A stretch of DNA of 64,000 nt from assembly GCA_963777285.1 (NCBI GenBank), contig CAVZPR010000002.1:496001-560000 (forward strand), written 5' to 3'. The position numbers and the translations under genes were made by a program. Below, piece after piece: positions 55,109-64,000 of this stretch. The DNA is from JAFARE01 sp963777285. Its GTDB lineage: Bacteria; Chloroflexota; Dormibacteria; Aeolococcales; Aeolococcaceae. Each line of letters opens with the position of its first letter. Position 1 is the stretch's first letter. The notes below the pieces were generated by a model that did no database searches, was not told the DNA's origin, and was given only the letters and a program-made list of their open reading frames with translations.

Positions 55109-55474
55109 TCAGGCTCTGGGGCGTCTCGGCGCAGGAGCGGGATTGGTGCGAAATGGGTCGGCGAGAGCAGCGGGAGCGGACGAGCGAGGCGAACCGGCCC
55201 GAAGGCGCCAGATAAGGCTGTCGAGCGCATCGGCCGGCACCCGCCGCAGTCTGCCAAGTTTCACGGCCTCGAGTTGGCCGGAACCGATTAATTCGTACAC
55301 CAGCGTCCTCCCGCATCCGAGTAGGCGCGCCACGTCCGTTATGGAAAGGAGCTCTGCCGGCGCGGCCGGCTTGGCTACCCTGGCCGCGTGCACGGCAGTC
55401 GGTCGCTCATGTTCGCTACCGTCCGTAGCGCCGGGTTGGGCGATGGCGTGGATAGTGAGTTCTGTTTGCGCCAT
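55109..55474 (-). CDS. Excisionase-family HTH DNA-binding protein
   Basis: The 121-residue product has a central excisionase/MerR-type winged HTH: LLSITDVARLLGCGRTLVYE followed by LIGSGQLEAVKLGRLRRVPA. The ends are low-complexity. Such proteins are carried by integrative elements, and it sits next to a truncated tRNA gene. No integrase gene is seen within the window, so the element seems decayed or incomplete. Confidence 0.83.
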   Translation of the reverse strand: MAQTELTIHAIAQPGATDGSEHERPTAVHAARVAKPAAPAELLSITDVARLLGCGRTLVYELIGSGQLEAVKLGRLRRVPADALDSLIWRLRAGSPRSSAPAALADPFRTNPAPAPRRPRA

Positions 55475-55483
55475 GAAGCCACT

Positions 55484-55702
55484 TTACTTGGTCACTGCTG
55501 ACACATTGCTTACAGTTTTCGCATCAGCACCCGAGTCGGCGAAGATTGCAACGCCAGCAATAGCGCCAGTGGGAAGCCCTCCGCCGGCGCCGATCGCGTA
55601 TTCGTACTGCGCCGGGAGTATACGGTTGAATGTAGGCGCGAGGCCCCAGACAGGTCCGCCCGGCACCGCCCTCACTGAGCATGGCTCACCACCAACGATC
55701 AC
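55484..55702 (-). CDS. Possible small protein, 72 aa
   Basis: This frame lies 9 bp upstream of the excisionase-like gene on the same strand. It is Gly/Ala-rich (AIGAGGGLPTGAIAGVAIFA), has no known motif, and its RBS is weak. It may be a real small gene or chance. Confidence 0.28.
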   Translation of the reverse strand: MIVGGEPCSVRAVPGGPVWGLAPTFNRILPAQYEYAIGAGGGLPTGAIAGVAIFADSGADAKTVSNVSAVTK

Positions 55703-55802
55703 CCCATCCTCCTAATCGAGCTCCGTAGAGGTACTCGGTGCGCAGATACCATTGTTCCACCATTGCACGACGGGCGTTGTCTTGCTGATTCCCCTGGACA
55801 GC

Positions 55803-55906
55803 GTGTTCGACCCCTTGACGTTCGGTTATCGAGGTCAGCTGCTCGGCGTCTACCCGTACGTTGCCCCCGCCGACGCGACCGTCGACACCAGCGGCTTCAA
55901 CGCCGA
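55803..55906. pseudogene. Rhs gene fragment, half direct and half inverted
   Basis: 55803-55847 matches 58242-58286 of the large rhs gene in the same orientation. 55848-55906 matches the adjoining 58282-58342 in the opposite orientation. So a piece of the YD-repeat region was copied and folded back, and no coding frame remains. Confidence 0.75.
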
Positions 55907-55950
55907 ACCATGTCGCCGGTAGCAGTGGTTGGTCGGCGAGCAGGGCTGGT

Positions 55951-56211
55951 TCAACGGAGAATGGCTGCGACGATGAGGCCCGTGCCGATAGCGATGATGC
56001 TGTAAATCAGAAACGTCAACATGATCGCGCGTCGGATGCGAGACCTTTCAGCAGAAGACCGCGACACGTCACGCCATGGCGCATTCGGCCTGAATCGCAG
56101 GTACACGTAGCCTACGGCACCGAGAACCACCACCGAATACGGACCCGAAAGCGCGATTAGGAGGAAGCGCACGGGGAAGCTGGTGTCAATTGATGAGGAT
56201 GCTGACGCCAT
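55951..56211 (-). CDS. Small two-TM protein, candidate immunity to the Rhs toxin
   Basis: From the ATG at 56211 the product is 86 residues, with two hydrophobic helices (PVRFLLIALSGPYSVVVLGA and AIMLTFLIYSIIAIGTGLIV) and a basic loop between. The start lies 26 bp inside the rhs 3' end, so it is co-transcribed; a GTG at 56172 is a non-overlapping alternative. A small membrane protein directly after a toxin-type rhs gene is typical of immunity proteins, especially when the toxin tip is hydrophobic. The function is inferred from position only. Confidence 0.65.
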   Translation of the reverse strand: MASASSSIDTSFPVRFLLIALSGPYSVVVLGAVGYVYLRFRPNAPWRDVSRSSAERSRIRRAIMLTFLIYSIIAIGTGLIVAAILR

Positions 56212-59200
56212 AGCCGACCAGCACGGCGCCGAAAACAAATATCCCTGCTCCGGTCACGATACCAAGGCCGCCAAGTGCGGCGTCCCAGAGTGTGGCTGCA
56301 CTGGCGAACTCCGTAGCTCCTTCGAAGCCGAGCAGGCCGCCCGTCCCCGCGGTAAGTGTCCCCGCTCCGATCAGTGCGCCGCCTTCGGCCGCGTTAGAGT
56401 TGGATCCAGCGCGGTTCTGCTCCCAGTCCCGCCACGCGAGGTTCTCCTCGATGGTGCCTGCTTCGGCGATCGAACTCTGCAGTTGCTTGGCGGCGGGGGA
56501 GCATGGGTTCCCGAGCGCAGTTTGCTCGCTGTAGACGTTATCCATCAGTCCTTCTATCGACGCGAGGAGGTCAGACCGTTTGGACTCGGGTAGGCCGCTG
56601 TTGCTGCCTAGTTGGGCCTCCTGCTCGGCGATGGTGGCGAGATCATTGTAGACACGCGCATAGCCTGCGGCCTGAGCGCCGGGGATGAGTGACGTGCCAT
56701 CGCTCGTGAAGACCAGCCCGGATGGGTCCACGAGATTGAGAGGGTTGTCGCGGACATACGCGTATGGACTCCGCGTAGCGGCGACAGCCGGGTCGCGGGT
56801 GAGCAACTGGCCCGTAGCAGGGTCATAGTAGCGAGCACGCAGATATGTGAACCCGGATTCGCTATCCTGATACTGCCCTGCAAAGCCAAGCGGCGTGGTG
56901 TAAGCGCCGGACGACGCAGTGAGATTGCCATAGGCATCAAATGTAAAGCTCCCGCGGACAGCCCCAGCGATGTCAGTAAGCAATCGAATGTTGCCCAACT
57001 GATCGGGGTGATAGAAGAGTACCGTCGGTGGCGCTGGTGCGGCCAGAATCACCGTGGTCAGATTCGCGGACTTGCCGTAGGTCGACTTGCGCGTGCCGGT
57101 GGTGCCCGCGTTACTGAGGGTCTGATCGGCGACGCCGGTAGAGGTGTTGGCCGTCGTGTTCACCTGAGCCTGCTCGCTCATGCCGCTGGGGGCCGCCCAG
57201 CTGGTTCCCGAAAACGTCCCGGCCGCTCCCTGGAAGACGACCAACTCGTCGCCGGCGTACGCCGCGCTCACCGACGGAGCGGCGACGCTGGTGGCTGCCG
57301 CCGACGACGCGGTGGCGCTGACTTCAACTGGCAGGGACGGATCGACGCCGCGGTAGACGGCGAGTACCGCAGACTGTGCTGTGGAGCTGGTGCTGTAAGT
57401 GAGACTCACGGAGGTATCGCCCGCGACCACGGTATGGCGGTACACGACCGTCTTCGCCAAAGGGCTGGAACCCCCCGATGTCACACTGGCCACGATGCTG
57501 TAGCCCGTCGGCGTCGTCACGGTCGTCGTAGATGGCTGCGTGCTGGCGAGAAAGACCTGGTCGTTCGCCTTAACCCCTGACGGGAGGGTAAGCCTGAGGC
57601 TGGTCGCCTTTCCACTCGCCGTGGCGGTGCCGACCCGCGAGATAGGCGGCCGCACGGTGATCTGCTCCAGAGGCAGGCCGCCAGGCCCGTAGGCATAGTC
57701 CGACGTGCCGTCGCTGAGCAGCAGGGGGATCGAGGCGCTGACGTCCCACGTGAATCTGGTCGTCACGGCACTGACCGTCTTGCTCATCCTCAGCCCGTCG
57801 CCGTCATACGAGTACGTTGCCGAGGTCGTGCCTTTGACCCAACTCGTCAAACGGTTCGCTTGGTCATATCCGAGGGTCGTGGCAGCTCCGCCTGACGGAG
57901 TCACGGCCGTGCGGTCTCCCCGCGGGTTATAGCCGTACTGGGTCGCTCCGGTGGGTGGGCTGGTGCACACGCTGCTGCTGCTGCCGCTCACGCTCCAGCA
58001 GAGCTCGTCGGCGGCATTGAACGCTTGTGTGATCCCGTTGTCGCCCACCAAATTGTCGGCGGCGTCGAACCCGTAAGCCTGGGAGCCGCTCGGTGGTGCG
58101 GTGCAACTCGCCGTGTTGGACGATGCCGCGTAGCAGAGCTGATTGAGCGCCGTGTACTTGTCGGCACCGACGTTGGACGGCACGGAGCTGTCGCTGCTCA
58201 CCTGACCGACGGGGTCCCGGCCATAGCTTGCCGAGAACACCGTGTTCGACCCCTTGACATCGGTTATCGAGGTCAGCTGCTCGGCGGCGTTGAAGCCGCT
58301 GGTGTCGACGGTCGCGGTTGGCGGCGGCAATGTACGGGTGGTGAGGTTCCCATCGGGGTCATAGCCGAATGTCGTGGTGTTGTTCAGCCAGTCCTGAACC
58401 GAGGTCCAGCGTCCGGCGCTGTCGTAGCCGCGGGTCACGTCCAAACTCCCCGGATAGCTGACCTGCGTGATCAGTCCTCGTAGGTTGTACTGGTACTGCA
58501 CCTGGTCGCCACTGCCGTCGGTGAAGGTGCTCAGGCGGTTGAGGCTGTCCCATGACCAAGTCGAGGTACCGGTCCCGTCCAGCATGCCGAACTCGCTCCC
58601 CGGCAGCGTCGTAGGTGACGTTGCTCACGTTGGGGGTCACGCCATCGGAGTACGTCACGCCGGTGAGCTCGTTGTCGGCGTCGTAGCTCATGGTCGTGCA
58701 GCCCGTCGGTGGCGTGGCGCCGCAGTTGCCGCCGGGATCCTGCTTCGATACACCGTTACCCGCGGGGTCGTATCCGTACGTGGTCATGTTGCTCAGTGCA
58801 TCCGTCTGAGTGACGACGCGTGCGAGCGGGTCGTACCCGAAGCTGACGACCGAGCTGCCTTTACCATCCTTCTCGTCTTGGATGGTGCCGTCGGCGTAGT
58901 AGTCGGTGTGGGTGACTGAGTGGTCAGCCCGCGTCACGGCCGTCTCTTCATTGGCCAGATCGAAAGTGTGCGACGTGGTGTTGCCGCTGGCATCGGTGGC
59001 CGAGCTCAGATCCCGGTCCGCGTCGTAGTGGTTGGCGGCGACATGGCCAAGAGGATCGGTCACAGTGGCGACGTCTCCAAACTCATCGGTCTTGCCGCTG
59101 ATGCTGTCGACGTAGCCATAGGTCGTGGTGTATTGACCGGCGCAGCCACACCCGCTCACGTTGCCACGCGGGGTAACCGCGGTCAGCTTCCAGCCGTCGG

Positions 59201-61853
59201 CGTTGTACGTGGCGGTGGCCTCGTCGCCGAGGGGATCGGTCGCCGACTTCTGATCGCCGTATGCGTCGTATGTGTATGTCCACGTGTTGTTGTCCGGATC
59301 CACCATCGCGGTCACGTCGCCAGGATGCGCAGGATCTGCGTACTTGTACTGAGTGGTACGCGTCGCGATGACCTGGCCGCTCGAGTCTAGTAATGGACGA
59401 CTTACCGAAGTACGATTCCCATTGCCGTCGTACCCATAGGTCGTCGTTACCCCCAGGCCATCCGTCTGCGTCAGCGGTTCGTTAAAGGCGTTGTAGGTCG
59501 CGCTTGTCTCGCGTCCCATGGGATCCTCTTTGGCGAGGACGTTGCCGTTGCCGTCCACCTGGTACGTGGTGGTTCCACCGTCGGGTTCGACCGTGTACTG
59601 CAAGGCTGCCGTAGTGGAGTTGTACAAATATTGCCAGGTAGCCGCGGAGGATGTCCCGTATCCCTTCGTCTGCGCCGTCAAGATGCCGTATTGGTAGGTG
59701 TCGACGGTAACGTTGCCACTGGGGTCCGTAATTGTGGTTGTGCCACCCGCGGCAGAGCCGGGGTCCCCGTTGTATGCGAAGGTCGTCTCACGGCCCAGTT
59801 GATCCTTCTGCCAGTCGACCTGGCCTGCGCCGTTGTAGTGGACGATGATGCCGTTTCCGGCGTTACAAGCGGATCCCGCCGCATAGCAGATGGGGTCGTA
59901 GAAATTGGTCATGCGGTGGCTTGGGTCGTACGTGAAGTGCCAGTGGCCGCCGTTAACATCGATAACGTCGCTCAGGTTGCCGTTGCCGTCGTTGTACTGC
60001 AGGCTGATGGCGCGGGACGGACTGACGTTGTCGTCTGTGACGGTGCTGACCCGCCCCCCGTTCCAGCCGACGCTAAGCGTTCTCCCCGCTGGATCTGTGA
60101 TCGTGGACAGCGATCCACCGCTGTAGGTTAAGGTGGTGCTGTACCCGTTGCGATCCGTCTCGCTGAGTAGTTGGCCGGTCGCGGAGAAGACGTAAGTGTT
60201 CTGCGCCAGTCGCTGCAGGGTCCAGGTCCCGTCGCCATTGTGCGTCAACGTGGCGATCACGCGGGGAGCGGCCGGCGTGTAGCTGGATCCGCTCTGATCG
60301 AAGACTACCTGGGCTCCGCCTTCCTGGGTGATCGTGACCGGGCCGTTGCCACCTGGTTGGCTGAGTGACATGAAGAGATTCGAGGCCCATCCATAGCCGA
60401 GGGGTCCGTTGGTGCCCGCAGCGAGCGAGTTGTAGGTGCGGCTGAAGCTCAGGGAGATGCCGCGGCCTGGAATCGTGAGGTCGGTAGACGTCTCGGTATA
60501 GTTGCCATACGCCGTGTCCACGGGATCACCCGCGTACGCCTGGCCAAGTTCCGCATTGGCACAGGAGCAGTTCGTCGCCCCCAGCAGCTCGTTGGAGGCG
60601 ATGGGACCGCCGTTCGGCTCTTGTTGCGTCGGCGGCGTGTACTGCTCGACCAGTGTCTGATCGCCTATGCCTGCCTCGTTGGCCGTCCCCACGGCCGAAC
60701 AGTTGCCGGCGGTGGGACAGGCGACACCGTCGAGGTAGTCGAAGTCAGTGGAGTTGGTATCCGGGCTCGCGATCACGCTCCAGCTGTAGCCGGCGTAGTG
60801 CTCGGTGAGTGTCTGTTCGGTCGGACCGCCGAAGGCGTAGAAGCCGACGGTCCAGCAATCTTTGGCACCGGTGCACGTGACTCGCCGCAGAGTATTGTCG
60901 TTGGATCCCGGACTCGGGCTAGCGACAACCGCCCAGCTGCTACCCGTGTAGCGCTCAATAAGTGTCTGATCGACGTTAATGTTGTTCTGCTCAGACCCCG
61001 TCGCCCAGCAGTCGGACGCACCCACGCACGCAACACCCCAGAGCTGGTTAGCGGTGCCACTCGGGCTTGGGCTAGCCACCGCCGACCAGTTTGTGCCGTT
61101 GTACTGCTCGACCAGGGTCTGCGTATTTCCTGTATGCACGTTATAGAAGGAGCCAACTGCCCAGCAATCGGTGGCGCTCAGGCACGTGGCCCCGTAGAGA
61201 GTGCCGGCGTTGGGGCTGGAAATCAGCGCCCACGAGGTGCCCGAGTACTGCTCTATCACCCCTGGCGATCCGACCGCCCAGCAGTCGGTCGCGCTCGGAC
61301 AACTCACGTCGTATAGATAATCGCTGCCGGAGCTGAGGTTCGGGCTGCTCACGACCGCCCAGCCTGAAGCGGTGTACTGCTCGATGAGCGTTTGGATCTT
61401 GCCCGAGCTGTTGTACGAGCCCACGGCCCAGCAGTCTGTGGCAGTCACGCAGGTGACGCTCTCGAGGGCGTCGTCATTGGTGCCGATATTGGGACTGCTG
61501 ACGATCGCCCAGCCACTGCCGGTGTTCTGCTCCACCAGGGTGCCGCTCCCGCCGCTGTACGCGTAAGCCCCCACGGCCCAACAGTCGGAAGCGCTCACAC
61601 ACGTGGCCCCGTTCAGGGTGTCGCCGGTCTGGTAATCAGGACTGTTGACGATGGTCCAGCCTGCGTCGGACGACCCCACGAGCGGTGAGAGTTGTTGCGG
61701 CCGTTGCACGCGACCCGCATGCGATTCGGCGCGTTGCGCGGCTGCCGTGGTTGGCGACGACGCGAACGGCGTCGCTCCGCAGGCTGCCATCCCTGCAACC
61801 ACGAGCAAACCCTTGCCACGTTGCTGCCGACGTCGGCCCGATTCGCGGCTCAT
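56186..61853 (-). CDS. Giant secreted Rhs/YD-repeat protein with seven-repeat propeller-like N-terminal domain, apparent 1-base insertion
   Basis: With one extra A at 58590-58591 (plus strand) removed, the frame is 1888 residues. The N terminus has a signal peptide (LLVVAGMAACGATPFASSPT). Then come seven repeats with the pattern C-x-x-A-x-x-C-W-A-V-G (about 65-400), probably a seven-bladed propeller. A DUF6531 start follows (DPVDTAYGNYTETSTDLTIP), then many YD repeats interrupted by an Ig-like insert (about 57050-57600). The core ends with RARYYDPATGQLLTRDP and YVRDNPLNLVDPSG. About 178 residues of variable tip follow, ending in hydrophobic helices (FVFGAVLVGYGVSILIN). The tip may act on membranes. 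The region has lower GC than its surroundings. Confidence 0.85.
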
Positions 61854-62040
61854 CGTGCTTTGCCTCACTCGCCGGTGGTCAACTCTTAGCCAGTGAGCTA
61901 ACAAAGGATGACGCCGCCGACGGCGGCGAGTGTGCAGGTCACGCGGCGAGTCGTCAAGTAAAGTTCTGTGAAGATGCTCGCGTCACTGGTGGGTTCGGTC
62001 GGCCTGCCGCAATCGTGCCAGTTTGAGGACACGGAGAACC

Positions 62041-62436
62041 AGGAACGGATGAGCCGGCACCGCGGCACCATGATCGCCCGCATCGCCCGTGTACCGCCGG
62101 CTGCTCACGCTCTGCTTCAATGCGCTGCGCGACGAGAGTGGCTACCGCGCCCTACCCGTACGGCGATAATCCCCGGTCACCTTCCGGTCGAGGGTTGCGC
62201 TCCGCACAGAGATGGTCCTGCGCTGACGCAGCCGCCGCGAAACTGATTGAGCCACCCCAACCGGATGGACACCCTGACCCTAGCGATCGAACGGGATGTC
62301 TGGTTCGACCTGAAACCGAACGTGGTCGCGTGAGACCGTCCCTCCGCGTCGAGGGCTGCTCTCGGCGCCGGAGTCCCTGCTTACATTCCGCTTACAACGT
62401 GACGAACCAAACCTGCCAGTACCGCAGGTGAAACTG
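62041..62436 (+). mobile_element. Remnant of an IS110-family element (3' end of transposase and right end)
   Basis: This stretch matches 63446-63841 of the adjacent intact element: the last about 40 codons of the transposase, with a frameshift, and about 270 bp of 3' non-coding sequence. It is an older, decayed copy. Between the rhs start (61853) and this remnant (about 190 bp) I see only a short non-coding spacer. Confidence 0.85.
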
Positions 62437-63841
62437 ATGTCGTGAAGGGCAGTCGCACGTAGACCTCCCGCCGCCACGAGCGCAGAGCTGGGCTCTGGCT
62501 CACGCTGACGTCGGGCGCGTAGGACGCCCGCTCAGCAGGACAGACAGGAGGTCCGGGAAATGTTGTACGTCGGCCTCGACCTTCACCGCAGGACATCGCA
62601 GTTGGTGGCCCTCAATGAGGACGGCGAGGTCGCCTTCAAGCGCAACGTTCCCAGCGACCGCGGTGCCATCAGCGAGGCACTCGGTCGGCTCGACGGGCCA
62701 GTCGAGGTGGCCTTCGAGGCCACCTGGGGGTGGGGATGGCTCGCCGACCTGCTCGTCGAGCTGGAGATACCGGCCCACATGGCGCACCCCTTGCAGACGC
62801 GGGCGATCGCGACGGCTCGAGTCAAGAACGACACCATTGACGCACGCACGCTGGCGCACCTGCTCCGCGCCAACCTTCTCCCCGAGGCATGGATCGCACC
62901 TCCGGACGTCCGCGAGGGTCGCCGCCTGGTTCGCTTGCGTGCCGGCCTGGTCCGGTTACGCACCAAGATCAAGCAACAAGCGCACGCGCTGCTCGGCGAG
63001 CACGGCATCAGGCCGGCCTGGTCGGACATCTTCGGGGTCGGCGGACAGCGCGAGCTCGAAGCGCTCCAGCTGCCCGACGTGGCGCGGCATCAGCTGGAGG
63101 CATCGTTGCGCTTGATCCAGGGCATCGCGCGGGAGATCGAGCTGGTCGACGGCGAGATCCGGCATCGCTACGCCGCCGATCTCCGCGTGCAGCGGCTGAT
63201 GCTCATCCCCGGCATCGGAATGCTCACCGCCGTCGCCGTGGTCGTCGAGGTGGGGGACGTCAGCCGCTTCGGGTCGGCGGCGCAGCTGTGCTCCTGGGCC
63301 GGCTTGACCCCGCGGGAACACTCGAGCGCGGACCACATCCCCCGGGGCCACATCACCAAACAGGGCTCGCGCTGGTTGCGCTGGATGTTGGTCGAGGCAG
63401 CCTCGACCAACAAGGCGCGTCGCGGACCCGACCTGCGCGAGCTGCAGGAGCGGGTGAGCCGGCGCCGCGGCAGCATGATCGCCCGTTTCGCCGTGGCCAG
63501 CCGGCTACTCACGCTCTGCTTCTATGCGCTCCGCGACGAGAGCGGCTGCCGCGCCTACCCGGTACGGCGATGATCACCGGTCACCTTCCGGTCGAGGGTG
63601 CGCTCCGCACAGACATGCTCCTGCCTCTCGGCAGCGACCGCGAAACTGATTGAGCCACCCGAACCGCATGGACACCATGACCCAAGCGATCGAAGGAATG
63701 TCTGGTTCGACCTGAACCGAAACGTGGTGTCGCGTGAGACCGTCCCTCCGCGTCGCGGGCCGCGCCCGCTGCCGGAGTCCCTGCTTACATGCTGCTTACA
63801 TTCGTGACGAGCCGGACCTGCCGTTACCGCAGGTGCAACTG
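62437..63841 (+). mobile_element. IS110-family insertion sequence
   Basis: The right end is placed where homology with the remnant stops (..CAACTG at 63841). The left end lies just after the remnant. The element has about 120 bp before the transposase gene and about 270 bp after it. The long 3' non-coding segment, kept in both copies, could hold the bridge/seek RNA. Beyond 63841 I see no gene up to the window edge. Confidence 0.8.
62560..63573 (+). CDS. IS110-family transposase (DEDD recombinase)
   Basis: The 337-residue product has the N-terminal DEDD/RuvC-like domain (MLYVGLDLHRRTSQLVALNE, VEVAFEATWGWGWLADLL and RVKNDTIDARTLAHLLRAN). The C-terminal Transposase_20 domain has LIPGIGMLTAVAVVVEVGD and QLCSWAGLTPREHSSADHIP. 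All parts look intact, so it is probably active. An AGGAGG RBS precedes the ATG. IS110 enzymes use a structured RNA to choose target and donor. Confidence 0.95.
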   Translation: MLYVGLDLHRRTSQLVALNEDGEVAFKRNVPSDRGAISEALGRLDGPVEVAFEATWGWGWLADLLVELEIPAHMAHPLQTRAIATARVKNDTIDARTLAHLLRANLLPEAWIAPPDVREGRRLVRLRAGLVRLRTKIKQQAHALLGEHGIRPAWSDIFGVGGQRELEALQLPDVARHQLEASLRLIQGIAREIELVDGEIRHRYAADLRVQRLMLIPGIGMLTAVAVVVEVGDVSRFGSAAQLCSWAGLTPREHSSADHIPRGHITKQGSRWLRWMLVEAASTNKARRGPDLRELQERVSRRRGSMIARFAVASRLLTLCFYALRDESGCRAYPVRR

Positions 63842-64000
63842 TCTGGGAGGCAAAGACACGATGCAAGATGCGCGGGCGCCGCAGGCGGGGAATGCTTGAC
63901 ATCCGCGCTCGCTTCAGGAATGTCTGTGAGGGACAGCCGCGATGCATGTTGCGACTGCGATGTGCGCTGCAGTATGGCGGAGAAACGGGGATTGACGCGA

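Overview
The window is high-GC bacterial chromosome. It looks like a soil-type lineage near Actinobacteriota, Chloroflexota and 'Candidatus Dormibacterota'. The pointers are an actinobacterial-style fused 2-oxoglutarate dehydrogenase, a phosphatidylinositol/PIM-like operon with inositol-phosphate synthase, PdxS/PdxT, a DarA-type cyclic-di-AMP receptor next to tmk, a SpoIIIAA-like AAA/R3H protein, and the RDD/SpoIIM/DUF58/MoxR/DUF4350/DUF4129 block known from actinobacteria. GTG starts and 4-bp ATGA/GTGA gene overlaps are common. The phylum call is inference from gene content.

Layout. 1-8845 (minus strand): a membrane Fe-S oxidoreductase cut by the window edge, an enoyl-CoA hydratase, then a tight run pdxS - pdxT - GNAT - AAA/R3H ATPase - tmk - cyclic-di-AMP receptor, and an SRPBCC protein. 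8946-19649: tRNA-Pro and tRNA-Arg among surface or secreted proteins (zinc ribbon, beta-helix, cadherin-like repeats, HEFAE metalloprotease-like, SH3). 19663-22280: crotonase, acyl-CoA carboxylase CT subunit and biotin carrier. 22321-31726: RDD, SpoIIM and IspH on plus, then DUF58, MoxR, DUF4350, DUF4129 and a membrane protein on minus. 31840-39481: a dehydrogenase, an ECF sigma cassette, the threonine-to-glycine pair kbl/tdh, an orphan CdiA-CT RNase A-type toxin with its CdiI-like immunity gene, and a CDP-alcohol phosphotransferase. 39497-45401: the 2-oxoglutarate dehydrogenase complex encoded in two genes (lipoyl-E2-E1 fusion plus E3).

45469-48191 holds a compact secretion-like cassette: a VirB2/TrbC-like small pilin, a TrbL/VirB6-like membrane protein and an M23 endopeptidase, plus a separate secreted protein that shares the same promoter-leader sequence. 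48307-52675 is an ArsR-led operon for phosphatidylinositol lipids (ArsR, inositol-3-phosphate synthase, acyltransferase, mannosyltransferase-like GT, PI-type synthase). From about 54670 to the right edge lies an island: a truncated tRNA-Tyr, an excisionase-like HTH gene, a large secreted Rhs protein with a seven-bladed-propeller-like N terminus and a small membrane protein at its 3' end, a partly inverted Rhs fragment, a decayed IS110 end and an intact IS110-family element.

The strongest unexplained signals are these. Four genes (tmk, DUF4350, PI-type synthase, rhs) are each broken by one extra base in the same CGA(A)CTCG context. A 78-bp structured repeat occurs twice with different but self-complementary flanks. 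The duplicated leader marks the pilin/TrbL cassette. A lipoyl domain is fused to the Kgd-type E2-E1 protein. pdxT seems to need an ATT start. No CRISPR array, rRNA or replication origin was seen.
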